Position numbers and translations under genes: made by a program. A stretch of 64,000 nt of DNA from Spirosoma arboris. Lineage in GTDB: Bacteria; Bacteroidota; Bacteroidia; Cytophagales; Spirosomataceae. A model generated the notes under the pieces. That model saw only the letters and a list, made by a program, of their open reading frames with translations. It was not told where the DNA came from and did no database searches. Positions within the stretch are counted from its first letter, which is position 1. Every line of letters begins with the position of its first letter. Below, piece after piece: positions 7,842 to 16,834 of the stretch. The stretch spans positions 372,001 to 436,000 of the forward strand of contig NZ_WPIN01000005.1 in assembly GCF_009754945.1 (NCBI RefSeq). Reading direction: 5' to 3'.

Positions 7842-10499
7842 TTACTCACTGCGCAAACTCTTCACTGGATTAACCAAAGCCGCTTTGATACTCTGCAAGC
7901 TGACCGTCAATAAGGCAATTCCTACAGCTAATCCACCCGCCAGCGCAAAAATCCACCAGTCAATGGAAATCCGATACGGAAAATCGTTCAGCCAACTGCC
8001 CATTGCCCACAAGGCTACCGGTGTGGCGATCACAAAAGCCAGGCCAACCAGCACGATAAAATTCCTGGAAAGCAGTGCCACGATGGTAAGTACACTGGCG
8101 CCCAATACTTTCCGGATTCCGATCTCTTTAACACGTTGTTCTATACTGAAGGCCGCAAGCCCGAACAATCCCATACAGCCTACGGTAATGGCAAGCACGG
8201 CAAACACCCAGAGTAACTCGCTCAGTTTTTCTTCGGTGCTATACATTTTCCCATAGGTCTCATCCATGAACTTATAATCCAGAGGGAAATTGGGCGAGAA
8301 CCGGCTCCATATCGTATTGATATACACTATCGTTTGCTGCATATCGGCTTCTCTAACCTTTACGGCCACCTTAAATACCTCCTGCGGTACCATGTGGATC
8401 ACCGTCGCCGTGACTTTCTCATGAAGGCTTGTGTAGTGAAAGTCCCGAACTACCCCCACTATTCTTCCTTTTTTAATCGGATTTGACGTGTCGGCGGGTA
8501 CCCATTCATGCCAGTTTATCCGCTGGCCCAACGCTTTTTCGGGAGAACCAAAGCCGAATTCCTTCACCGCCGTTTCGTTGATGATAAAGCCTTCCCGCAC
8601 ATCGGTCGACATGTCTTTGGAAAAATCCCGGCCCGCAATCAGTTGCAGACCCAGTGTTTTTACATAGCTATGATCACCGATAAACATGTTTACGGAGTAT
8701 TCCTTTTCGGCATTCTTACCCGGAATGGTAACGCCATCTCCCGCAAACTGGTCGCCCGGAAGGCCATAGCCGGAGGTAACAGCCAGCACATTGGGGGATC
8801 GTCTAAGTTCGGTCTTAAACGTTTCCAGTCCTTTTCCGGCTACGTCGCCCTGTGCCTGAAAATAGATCAGTTGTTCTTTACTGAATCCCAGATCCTTATT
8901 GTTCATATACTGGGTTTGCCGGAACACAACAATGGTCGAAATAATAAGCAAGGAAGAAAGCGCGAACTGGACAACAACCAGCCCCTGTCTGAACCAGGAT
9001 GTACCGTTTTGAGATAGCCGTATATTTTTCAACACCTTCACTGGCTGAAAACCAGACACGATGATGGCCGGATAGCTACCCGCCAGTATACCCACCAATA
9101 GGGTTGCTCCTACCAGCAACAGACCCAGTTCCGGGTCGGCAAAGGGGTTAAAGAAAATGGCTTTACCCGTGAAGCGATTCAATGCCGGAACTACGATGAA
9201 CAAAGCCATTACCGCGATGAGCATTGCTATCGTGGCTATCAAAATCGTTTCGCCCAGAAATTGGAAAACGAGTTGCCGACGTCCTGCACCAACAACTTTC
9301 CGTACGCCAATTTCCCGGGCTCTCCTGAATGAGACTGCGGTGGCCAGATTGATAAAATTGAAACAGGCAATAACCAGCACAAACAGCGCAACGATCATCA
9401 AGGCATTCACATAACTTTCATTCCCGCGAATGGCATTGTCGAACGTAAAATCAGCCGAGCCAAGATGAATATCGTGGAGTTGCTGAAAAAAAGGCAGCAT
9501 GACGGTGTCGCCGGGTTTGATAATCTCGGTTTTTACATACGCCTGTAACTTGTTCTGCAGGTGGTCAATATCGGTTCCCGGTTTCACTTTCACATACGTA
9601 AAAAACTGGTTCCAGGTCCATCTCTCCATTCGATTCGGTGGTATACCCACGCTGGAAAAAGACATCAGGAAATGAAAATCCAGATGAAAGTGATCCGGCA
9701 ATGGTGCCAATACGCCTTTTACGGTATAATCGAACGTGTTGATTTTAATGGTTTTACCAACAGGATTTTCCCTGCCGAAATACTTTTTTGACAGTTCGCT
9801 GGAAAGAACAATTGTTCTCGGAACATCCAGAATACCAGTAACCGTCCCCTTTTCCAGGGGCAAAGCGAATACCTGTAGAAACGACGGCTCCACAAACCAG
9901 CCCTTGTCCTCATAGTTTTTTTGGCTGCCTAGTTCCATCAGAAACCGGTCGGGAGCCATTAGTATTCGGGTAGTAGTATCAACTTCAGGATAGTGCTGTT
10001 GCAGAAAGCTGGCATAGGCCGGAGCCACAACGGCTTGCTTCGTGGTTGTATTATCTTTGGTTCTTTCCGTATAAATGCGATAAATATTCTCTCCGTTCGG
10101 AATCGTTTTATCGAATTTCCATTCGTCCCATACAAACAGACCAATGGCAAGGCAGCCGATCATGCCAATCGTCAACCCAACAATATTGATCGCTGAATAG
10201 GCTTTGTTGAGCAGCAGGTTTCTAAAAGCGATTTTGACATAATTCCGTAACATAGTAGGGTGTAGGGTTGATAGTTGTTGATAATAGTCTTCCTGCCGTT
10301 GTCGCCGATGTACAAATGGGGGCAGCACCGACACCACATTGAGCACGTGGCGTAGTGTAGCCTGCGTTTTCCCGGCCTTACGGTACCAGTATACGTATAG
10401 TTCATCCAGATCGCCCTCCACCTCCTCAAGGGTTTCTCTGGGATGTAACCAGGTCAGCAACTGTCTGGTCCACTCGGGTGGAGAAGGGCGTGGTAGCAT
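7842..10499 (-). CDS. Orphan ABC permease with N-terminal prefix domain (P1)
   Basis: An 885-residue inner-membrane protein of the FtsX/MacB permease type. Residues ~10-65 form the prefix domain (HPRETLEEVEGDLDELYVYW, NVVSVLPPFV). The permease begins at LRNYVKIAFRNLLLNKAYS, with a first membrane helix at ~102-124, a MacB-like periplasmic core domain (FGRENPVGKTIKIN, VKGVLAPLPDHFHLDF), and the FtsX block NFINLATAVSFRRAREIGVR. The whole unit is repeated in the second half, ending in GLFGLAAFSIEQRVKEIGIR and the shared tail NPVKSLRSE. No ATPase gene is nearby. It begins 7 bp after the lectin-fold gene and is the last gene of the PadR-led operon at 19791-7842. Confidence 0.9.
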   Translation of the reverse strand: MLPRPSPPEWTRQLLTWLHPRETLEEVEGDLDELYVYWYRKAGKTQATLRHVLNVVSVLPPFVHRRQRQEDYYQQLSTLHPTMLRNYVKIAFRNLLLNKAYSAINIVGLTIGMIGCLAIGLFVWDEWKFDKTIPNGENIYRIYTERTKDNTTTKQAVVAPAYASFLQQHYPEVDTTTRILMAPDRFLMELGSQKNYEDKGWFVEPSFLQVFALPLEKGTVTGILDVPRTIVLSSELSKKYFGRENPVGKTIKINTFDYTVKGVLAPLPDHFHLDFHFLMSFSSVGIPPNRMERWTWNQFFTYVKVKPGTDIDHLQNKLQAYVKTEIIKPGDTVMLPFFQQLHDIHLGSADFTFDNAIRGNESYVNALMIVALFVLVIACFNFINLATAVSFRRAREIGVRKVVGAGRRQLVFQFLGETILIATIAMLIAVMALFIVVPALNRFTGKAIFFNPFADPELGLLLVGATLLVGILAGSYPAIIVSGFQPVKVLKNIRLSQNGTSWFRQGLVVVQFALSSLLIISTIVVFRQTQYMNNKDLGFSKEQLIYFQAQGDVAGKGLETFKTELRRSPNVLAVTSGYGLPGDQFAGDGVTIPGKNAEKEYSVNMFIGDHSYVKTLGLQLIAGRDFSKDMSTDVREGFIINETAVKEFGFGSPEKALGQRINWHEWVPADTSNPIKKGRIVGVVRDFHYTSLHEKVTATVIHMVPQEVFKVAVKVREADMQQTIVYINTIWSRFSPNFPLDYKFMDETYGKMYSTEEKLSELLWVFAVLAITVGCMGLFGLAAFSIEQRVKEIGIRKVLGASVLTIVALLSRNFIVLVGLAFVIATPVALWAMGSWLNDFPYRISIDWWIFALAGGLAVGIALLTVSLQSIKAALVNPVKSLRSE

Positions 10500-10506
10500 G
10501 CCGTAC

Positions 10507-11193
10507 TTATGGTTTTGGCGTTACAACCAGATTCGCAAAATGGGCATCGGTTCCTGGGCCAATCCAGAGCCCAATGGCACCTTCCTGCGATGAGCCATGC
10601 TTCAGGTCGTTGACGATCAATGTTGGCTGCGTAGATCCATGCACATACAATCGGGCTTTATCACCCTGTACCTCAATCTTCACTTTAGTCCATTCACCAA
10701 CAACCAGATCCACATACGCTTCGTATTTCTCCGGGGTTTCTTTTCGGTTTTTCTCCCAGGGAAAGCCGGGATACGAAATGTACTGTACCGAGTGATTTCG
10801 CCGGACCTGATCGTCGGCCCGTCCATTGGTTGGGCGTAAGTAGATGCATTCAAATTTGGTATCGTCGTCGGCAATGCGAAAGGCAATGCCCACAAAGCCC
10901 CGTGCCCCTTCGCCTGCCGTAGCGAGGGGCTTCCCGGCCAGTTCCAGTTCGATGGTGCCGTTCTGAAAGCGTAGATTTTTGATTTTGGCATACGTTACCT
11001 CCGGATAGTTGGTATTGCCTGGATCGACCACCCGAACACTTTGCTTACCGAGGTACTGCTCTACCGACAACTGCATACGAATGGGTAGCAGTCCATCCGT
11101 AGTATTCAGGGGCAGCTTCTGCGCACGAACCTGTGCCACACCTGCACTCACGCAGAGAACTATCAATACAATGGATAGGAGTTTGGTTTTCAT
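10507..11193 (-). CDS. Secreted concanavalin A-like (DUF1080/LamG-type) protein
   Basis: A 228-residue protein with a signal peptide (MKTKLLSIVLIVLCVSAGVAQVRA). The mature part is a beta-sandwich: KNLRFQNGTIELELAGKP, GFVGIAFRIADDDTKFECIYLRP, WTKVKIEVQGDKARLYVHG and GAIGLWIGPGTDAHFANLVV are the strand pattern of the concanavalin A-like fold shared by LamG and DUF1080 domains. DUF1080 proteins act on or bind sugars (3-keto-disaccharides in some cases), but the usual FNGKDLSGW opening is missing, so enzymatic activity is doubtful. It lies inside the permease operon: 164 bp after permease P2 and 7 bp before P1, so it is likely co-expressed with them and works in the periplasm. Confidence 0.7.
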   Translation of the reverse strand: MKTKLLSIVLIVLCVSAGVAQVRAQKLPLNTTDGLLPIRMQLSVEQYLGKQSVRVVDPGNTNYPEVTYAKIKNLRFQNGTIELELAGKPLATAGEGARGFVGIAFRIADDDTKFECIYLRPTNGRADDQVRRNHSVQYISYPGFPWEKNRKETPEKYEAYVDLVVGEWTKVKIEVQGDKARLYVHGSTQPTLIVNDLKHGSSQEGAIGLWIGPGTDAHFANLVVTPKP

Positions 11194-11357
11194 AGTTTTG
11201 CTTTTTGGCGAGGGGAAATGGATTACCTGTTAGAATGACGACTAGAGGTGGTTCAGATGGTTGAAGGTAGGTGCTCTATTTTCTTGATTTTCGCTGGATT
11301 TGACTAAAGAGCGAACGATTCAGCACATCGCTGCATCAGACGATCGATAACTAAGCA

Positions 11358-14009
11358 CTATTCGCTACGTAAGCTTTTCACGGGATTGACCAACGCAGCT
11401 TTGATACTTTGGTAACTGACTGTCAGCAACGTAATGGTTAATGTACCGATACCGGACCCTGCAAAAACCCACCAGGATATGTGTGTATGATATTCGTATT
11501 TCTGAAGCCAGTTCGAAAGGAAGTAATAAGCGGTAGGCGTGGCAATAGCGAAGGCGGTAAGCACTAACAAAACAAACTCCTCGGAAAGTAATCGCCAGAT
11601 TGTCAGGGCCGATGCACCGAGTACTTTGCGAATCCCGATTTCTTTGGTACGCCGTTCGGCCATAAACGAGGCCAGACCAAACAAACCAAGGCACGAAATG
11701 AAGATTGCCAGGATGGTAAAAAAAGAAGCCAGTTTACCAATACGTTCTTCAACAGCAAACTTGAGTGCGTACTCCTCGTCGGCAAATTTATAGTCGAAAG
11801 GTACGTCGGGCACTATAGTCTTAAATGCCGCTTCCAGTTTTGGCAAAGCTGCATGAAGACTTACATGAGCATCAATTTTGACCAGCATCCATCGCTTGCC
11901 TCCTCGAATCGAGAAAATAGTAGGGCGAACCCGCTCAAATGGGGAAGCCATCACCATATCTTTCACAACGCCCAGAATGGTATAGGTACCTTTTTGCCAG
12001 TGTTCGGATCGAACTTGTTCGCCAATTGGCTGTTGAAGCCCCATTGCCTTCATCGCAGATTCATTAATGATCAGACCCGACGAATCACTTCGAAGTTTTC
12101 TCGAGAAATCCCGACCGGCCACAAATTGCCACCCTACCGCTTTCCCGTATTCGCCAGAAATCCGGATTGTACCAAAATCATCGTTCATAGAGGGTGTTTT
12201 CCCTCTCCAGTCAAAGCCTGTATTGTTAGAACCTTCGTTGGTAAGTGGATAAGCCGATTCGGCTACCTCGGCCACAACACCAGTACGTAGCAACTCGTTA
12301 CGAATAACGTCTTCTTTGCCCAGAAAGCCATTTTCGGGGAAACTCAATAAGCCACTTCGGTCGTAACCAACCGGTCGGTTTTTAGCCAGTTGAATCTGCT
12401 GATACACACTGGCGGTACCAATAATCAGGGCAGTAGAGATGGTAAACTGGAACACGACCAATACTTTACGGGAAGCAACCGCCGAATGCCATCCAGAAAG
12501 AGAACCCGAACTGTATAGTCCTTTCAGGGTTTGAACAGGTTGAAGAGACGACAGATAAAAAGCAGGATAACTTCCTGATAATAAGGCAGTAAACAGAGCA
12601 AAGGCAATGCAGACCAGCCAGAAAATGGGATTGGCCCATAAAATCACGATCTGTTTGTCTGCCACTCGATTAAACCAGGGCAATGCCAGCTGAACCAACC
12701 CCAAACAAATCCCAAAAGCAACCATTGATACAAGCACAGACTCACTTAGGAACTGGCTCGTTAGCTGGGCACGTACCGAACCGACCGCTTTGCGGATGCC
12801 CACTTCTTTGGCTCGTTTTTCGGAGCGGGCGGTCGATAGGTTTGTAAAATTGATACAGGCTAACAACAGGACGAACAGCCCGATTACGCCATAAAACAGG
12901 ACGTATTTCATGGGTTCACTCGTTATAGATAACCCATTTTCAAAGGTCGAAAACAGATGCCAGTTAGGCATCGGATGCAGAAATACTTCTGGTTTGGAAG
13001 CTGCTTTCTCTGCCTTCAAATGAGGCAGCATAGCTCCTTTTATACGAGCCGATACTTGTTCGAATGTCTTGTTGGGTGCGATCTGGACATAAATCGGAAA
13101 TGAGTTATCACCCCAGTTATCTCTGGCGTCTTTGACCCACGAATTAAGGGAACCATACAAGCGAAACGGGGCAATATAGGCGGTCTCCCGAAAATCAGAA
13201 CTGATGGGTAAATCCTCATATACGCCAATTACTTTTACGTTCACCTGCGTATCAATAGTGACGATCCTGTTTATCGGATTTCCATCACCAAAGAGTTTTT
13301 TAGCAAGCGTTTCAGCGAGTAGAATCGTATTTAGATCGTGAAGCCCCGCCCGACTACCCTGTACCATTCTTAGTGTAAGTAGCTCAGGAGCATCGGCCTG
13401 CATAAATCGCCCCGACTGATTGAATTTTGCATCGCCACTGGCAATGATGTAATTCACAGGTTTTGTCGACAGTACGACGTAATCAAACTCATCTCCAAAA
13501 GCGGCCCGAAGCTCCGTTCCAAGAGGCATCGGGCTCGACTGTCCACCTGTTTCTTTTTTGCCGTCAAACCACTCATGACGCATCACCTGAGCAATGCGAC
13601 TATAGTTTTGGTGGTACTGATTGAACGTCAGCTCGTCGTATATCCATAATCCAATTAACATCGCGACGGCCATGCCAACAGCCAAGCCACCAATGTTAAT
13701 GACAGAATACACCTTGTTTTTTGTGAGATTCCGCCAGGCAATTTTTAAATAATTTCGAATCATTGTAGGCTGTAGGCTTGATACGTCTTGACGGTAAGGC
13801 GATTGTTTAGGTTTTCGTCTCCGCACAAAGGGCGGCAATACCGATACTACATTGAGCAGATACCATAGCGTAGCCTGGATTTTGCCCGACCGCTCGTACC
13901 AGTAGGTGTACAATTCGCCCAGATCTCCCTCAACTTCCTCCAACGTTTCGTCGGGATGGAGTTGAGTTAAGAGCCAATGAGCAAAGCGGGGCGGAGTCAT
14001 AGATTTCAT
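11358..14009 (-). CDS. Orphan ABC permease with N-terminal prefix domain (P2)
   Basis: An 883-residue paralogue of the other permeases here. It has the prefix domain of the first type (HPDETLEEVEGDLGELYTYW, NVVSVLPPFVRRR), a first membrane helix after KNKVYSVINIGGLAVGMAVA, a periplasmic core domain, the FtsX block NFTNLSTARSEKRAKEVGIR, and a second copy ending GLFGLASFMAERRTKEIGIR and NPVKSLRSE. The ATG at 14009 is followed three codons on by a second ATG (14000) whose MTPPRFAHWLL matches the start of P3 better, so 14000 is an equally good start. It sits 73 bp after P3 on the same strand. Without an ATPase in the operon it may use a distant one or act without ATP hydrolysis. Confidence 0.9.
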   Translation of the reverse strand: MKSMTPPRFAHWLLTQLHPDETLEEVEGDLGELYTYWYERSGKIQATLWYLLNVVSVLPPFVRRRKPKQSPYRQDVSSLQPTMIRNYLKIAWRNLTKNKVYSVINIGGLAVGMAVAMLIGLWIYDELTFNQYHQNYSRIAQVMRHEWFDGKKETGGQSSPMPLGTELRAAFGDEFDYVVLSTKPVNYIIASGDAKFNQSGRFMQADAPELLTLRMVQGSRAGLHDLNTILLAETLAKKLFGDGNPINRIVTIDTQVNVKVIGVYEDLPISSDFRETAYIAPFRLYGSLNSWVKDARDNWGDNSFPIYVQIAPNKTFEQVSARIKGAMLPHLKAEKAASKPEVFLHPMPNWHLFSTFENGLSITSEPMKYVLFYGVIGLFVLLLACINFTNLSTARSEKRAKEVGIRKAVGSVRAQLTSQFLSESVLVSMVAFGICLGLVQLALPWFNRVADKQIVILWANPIFWLVCIAFALFTALLSGSYPAFYLSSLQPVQTLKGLYSSGSLSGWHSAVASRKVLVVFQFTISTALIIGTASVYQQIQLAKNRPVGYDRSGLLSFPENGFLGKEDVIRNELLRTGVVAEVAESAYPLTNEGSNNTGFDWRGKTPSMNDDFGTIRISGEYGKAVGWQFVAGRDFSRKLRSDSSGLIINESAMKAMGLQQPIGEQVRSEHWQKGTYTILGVVKDMVMASPFERVRPTIFSIRGGKRWMLVKIDAHVSLHAALPKLEAAFKTIVPDVPFDYKFADEEYALKFAVEERIGKLASFFTILAIFISCLGLFGLASFMAERRTKEIGIRKVLGASALTIWRLLSEEFVLLVLTAFAIATPTAYYFLSNWLQKYEYHTHISWWVFAGSGIGTLTITLLTVSYQSIKAALVNPVKSLRSE

Positions 14010-14017
14010 GGTTAAAA

Positions 14018-14075
14018 GCGCGGTGCAGGGAGTGAGGAAAAGGGTTTACGCCTTGTATCTGCTCCCTGAACCACG
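14018..14075. repeat. Weak inverted repeat between permeases P3 and P2
   Basis: The gap holds an imperfect palindrome built on GCGCGGTGCAGGGAG and CTCCCTGAACCACGC (about 12 of 15 pairs). It is shorter and less perfect than the other intergenic palindromes of the window. It could be an attenuator or a decayed repeat; nothing else is visible in the 73-bp gap. Confidence 0.4.
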
Positions 14076-14082
14076 CTCCCTG

Positions 14083-16740
14083 TTATTCACTGCGTAAACT
14101 CTTGACTGGATTAACTAACGCGGCTTTGATGCTTTGAAAACTCACTGTTAGCAAGGCAATGCCAATCGCCAGCAAACCCGCCAGGGCAAAAATCCACCAG
14201 TCAATCGTAACCTTATAGGCGAATTCCTTTAGCCATTGATTCATGCCCCACCAGGCAATGGGGGAAGCCAGCACCAGCGCGATCAGAACGAGTTTGAGAA
14301 AGTCTTTGGAGAGTAAGGCCACCACACTGCCAACGGATGCGCCCAGTACTTTCCGAACCCCAATCTCTTTGGTACGCTGTTCGGCGGTGTAGGTAGCCAA
14401 TCCGAACAATCCTAAACAGGCGATGAAAATGGTCAGGCTTGAGAAGAGGGTTAGTATCTGTTCTATTTTTTGCTCACTGACATAAACCTGCTCAAATCGG
14501 TCATCCAGAAACGAATAGGAAAAAGGGGCGGTGGGCGCAAATGACTCCCATTGCTGCTTCAACGAAGCCAGAAACTCCGGAAGTTTATCCGTACGGGTTT
14601 TAACGAGAATATTGCCTGAGTTTCTCCCCAAAAACATGGCTAACGGCCCGATCTTCTGCCGCAGGGATTCGAAATGAAAGTCGCTGACAACACCAACAAC
14701 CCGGTACATTATATTTACGCCATTATCATCCGTATGGCCGATCAGCTCTCTTCCAATAGGGTTCTTTTGCCAGCCTAACGCCCGTACAGCCGTTTCATTC
14801 AGAATCACAGCGGAAGCATCGGTCGGGAAACTTTTCGAAAAATTACGCCCCTGTACCATACGCATCCCCAATGTGGGAATGTATTCAGGATCAACGAAAT
14901 AGAACCGGGTCATGACACCTTGATCAGGATCTTCTTTGGTCCTTACGGTGGTGTTATCCATGTTTGTCCTCCCAACGGGTACCTGCCCTGAAATACTCCC
15001 CGTGACGACTTGCGGAGATCGAATGATCTTGTCGCGAAATACGGTTTCGTTATTTCGGAGCATGTGCGTATCATGAATCACCAGTACTTGTTCGCGATCA
15101 AAACCAACTTTTTGCGCTTGCATATAGCGCAATTGGCGGTCGGCCGTAACGGTGGCGATAATGAGTGAGATGGTGATAAAAAATTGAAAGACGACCAAAC
15201 CGCTTCGCAGGTTAAAGCTGCCGCGTCCGGCGGTAACTCGCCCTTTCAGCACAAAAACAGGCTTAAAGGAAGACAGGTAAAAAGCCGGGTAACTACCTGC
15301 TAACAGCCCCACGAGTACAGTGCCCGCAACTAAACCAGTTGCCATCAATGGCTTGATCAACAAGTTCATTGATAGCGTCTTGCCTGTCAGCTGATTAAAG
15401 AAGGGCAGCGCCAGGCTTACCACCAGCAAGCCAACTATCAGTGCCACCATCGCCAGCAGAACCGATTCGATCAGAAACTGTTGCTGCAATTGCCCTTTCA
15501 CCGAACCCAATACCTTACGTACCCCTACCTCACGCGAACGCCGGACCGCCGTGGCCGTAGCCAGGTTCATAAAGTTCACACAGGCGATCAGCAACATAAA
15601 GGCAGCAATGGCCGTAAGCACGTATACGTACATAATATTCCCACTCTGACTTGACTCGGCCCTGGAATACAAATGAATATCGGTGAGTGGTTGCAGAAAA
15701 ACCCCAAAGTCATCACCCTTCTCACGAAACTGTTTTGGGGTGAGTTTCAGGAATTGCTGTATTTCACTTCCCATCTGTTTTTCAGCGAGTTGGGGAATTT
15801 TGGCCGCCAACTGTCTATAATCGTAATGTTCAGGCAGAAGCAGATAAGTCTGATAGTCTATACTATACAGCCATCCCGGCCAATCTATAGTTTGATCCTG
15901 ACCGACTAACGTAGCCAGCATATCGAACTTAAAATGGGAGTTCGTCGGCACATTCCTGACCACGCCCGTAATTCGGTATGGCCTCTTGTCATTGCCGAAT
16001 GACAAGACTTTTCCAATCGGGTCCTGATTGCCGAAGTATTTTCGGGCCGTTTCTTCGGTCAATACCACCGTATTTGGCTCGGTCAGCGCTCGCTTCGGAT
16101 TTCCTTTCAGGAAGGGAATGGTGAATACCTCAAAAAAAGTTGAGTCGGCAAGCAGCAGGTTATCCTGTCTGAATGAGGTTGTTCCATAGCTGACAAACTC
16201 ACCTCCCTGCCCCTTGATACGCGTTACTTTTAGTACTTCCGGAAATTCCTGTTTCAAGTCCCGAGCGGCATTCTGGCCTAAACTGTATCCACCAACGTCC
16301 TTACCATTCATCTGCAATTTGAGGCCGACCCGAACAATCCGATCTGCCTTGTCATTATAGCGGTCGTAGGATAATTCATCCTGCACGTACAGCATAATCA
16401 GGATGCAGGTAGCCAATCCGATGGCCAAACCAACCACATTAATGCTGGTTGAGACTTTTTGTCGCTTCAGATTCCGAAGCGCTATTTTCAAATAATTCCG
16501 AATCATAGTAGGTTGTAGGATTGAGGGGGTTTGATAATAGTCTTCTTGTCGTTTGCGTCGGCGCACAAAGGGTGGCAGTACAGATACTACGTTCAGCAAA
16601 TAGCGTAGGGTAGCCTGCGTCCGGCCCGCCCGCTCATACCAGTACGTGTACAGTTCATCCAGATCGCCTTCGACCTCTTCCAAAGTTTCCTCAGGGTGAA
16701 GCCGGGTCAGTAGCCAATGGGCAAAGCGGGGTGGTTTCAT
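14083..16740 (-). CDS. Orphan ABC permease with N-terminal prefix domain (P3)
   Basis: An 885-residue FtsX/MacB-type permease. It starts MKPPRFAHWLLTRLHPEETL with the first-type prefix domain (EEVEGDLDELYTYW, NVVSVLPPFVRRR), then IRNYLKIALRNLKRQKVST and the first membrane helix (NVVGLAIGLATCILIML). The first half has a MacB-like periplasmic domain (YFGNQDPIGKVLSFG, ITGVVRNVPTNSHFKFDM) and the helices around NFMNLATATAVRRSREVGVR; the second half repeats this, with GLFGLATYTAEQRTKEIGVR and the tail NPVKSLRSE. It is the third gene of the PadR-led operon, between P4 (88-bp gap carrying a palindrome) and P2. The substrate is unknown; family relatives export peptides, lipids or antibiotics or transmit mechanical signals. 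Confidence 0.9.
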   Translation of the reverse strand: MKPPRFAHWLLTRLHPEETLEEVEGDLDELYTYWYERAGRTQATLRYLLNVVSVLPPFVRRRKRQEDYYQTPSILQPTMIRNYLKIALRNLKRQKVSTSINVVGLAIGLATCILIMLYVQDELSYDRYNDKADRIVRVGLKLQMNGKDVGGYSLGQNAARDLKQEFPEVLKVTRIKGQGGEFVSYGTTSFRQDNLLLADSTFFEVFTIPFLKGNPKRALTEPNTVVLTEETARKYFGNQDPIGKVLSFGNDKRPYRITGVVRNVPTNSHFKFDMLATLVGQDQTIDWPGWLYSIDYQTYLLLPEHYDYRQLAAKIPQLAEKQMGSEIQQFLKLTPKQFREKGDDFGVFLQPLTDIHLYSRAESSQSGNIMYVYVLTAIAAFMLLIACVNFMNLATATAVRRSREVGVRKVLGSVKGQLQQQFLIESVLLAMVALIVGLLVVSLALPFFNQLTGKTLSMNLLIKPLMATGLVAGTVLVGLLAGSYPAFYLSSFKPVFVLKGRVTAGRGSFNLRSGLVVFQFFITISLIIATVTADRQLRYMQAQKVGFDREQVLVIHDTHMLRNNETVFRDKIIRSPQVVTGSISGQVPVGRTNMDNTTVRTKEDPDQGVMTRFYFVDPEYIPTLGMRMVQGRNFSKSFPTDASAVILNETAVRALGWQKNPIGRELIGHTDDNGVNIMYRVVGVVSDFHFESLRQKIGPLAMFLGRNSGNILVKTRTDKLPEFLASLKQQWESFAPTAPFSYSFLDDRFEQVYVSEQKIEQILTLFSSLTIFIACLGLFGLATYTAEQRTKEIGVRKVLGASVGSVVALLSKDFLKLVLIALVLASPIAWWGMNQWLKEFAYKVTIDWWIFALAGLLAIGIALLTVSFQSIKAALVNPVKSLRSE

Positions 16741-16741
16741 A

Positions 16742-16834
16742 GTGAAGAGTGACGAGTGAAGAATGAAGAATAGGTGTAAACGATGATAGATGCCAGGCTT
16801 TTATTTTTCACTCTTCATTCTACATTCTTCATTC
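16742..16834. repeat. Imperfect inverted repeat of the GTGAAGAGTGAGGAATGAAG family
   Basis: The 88-bp gap between P4 and P3 is nearly filled by an imperfect palindrome made of GAAGAGTG/GAATGAAGAA units on one side and CACTCTTCATTC/CATTCTTCATTC on the other. It begins directly at the P3 start codon and ends at the P4 stop codon. The same repeat family is found at 23354-23450 (perfect arms), also directly after the first permease gene of its operon. Confidence 0.65.
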
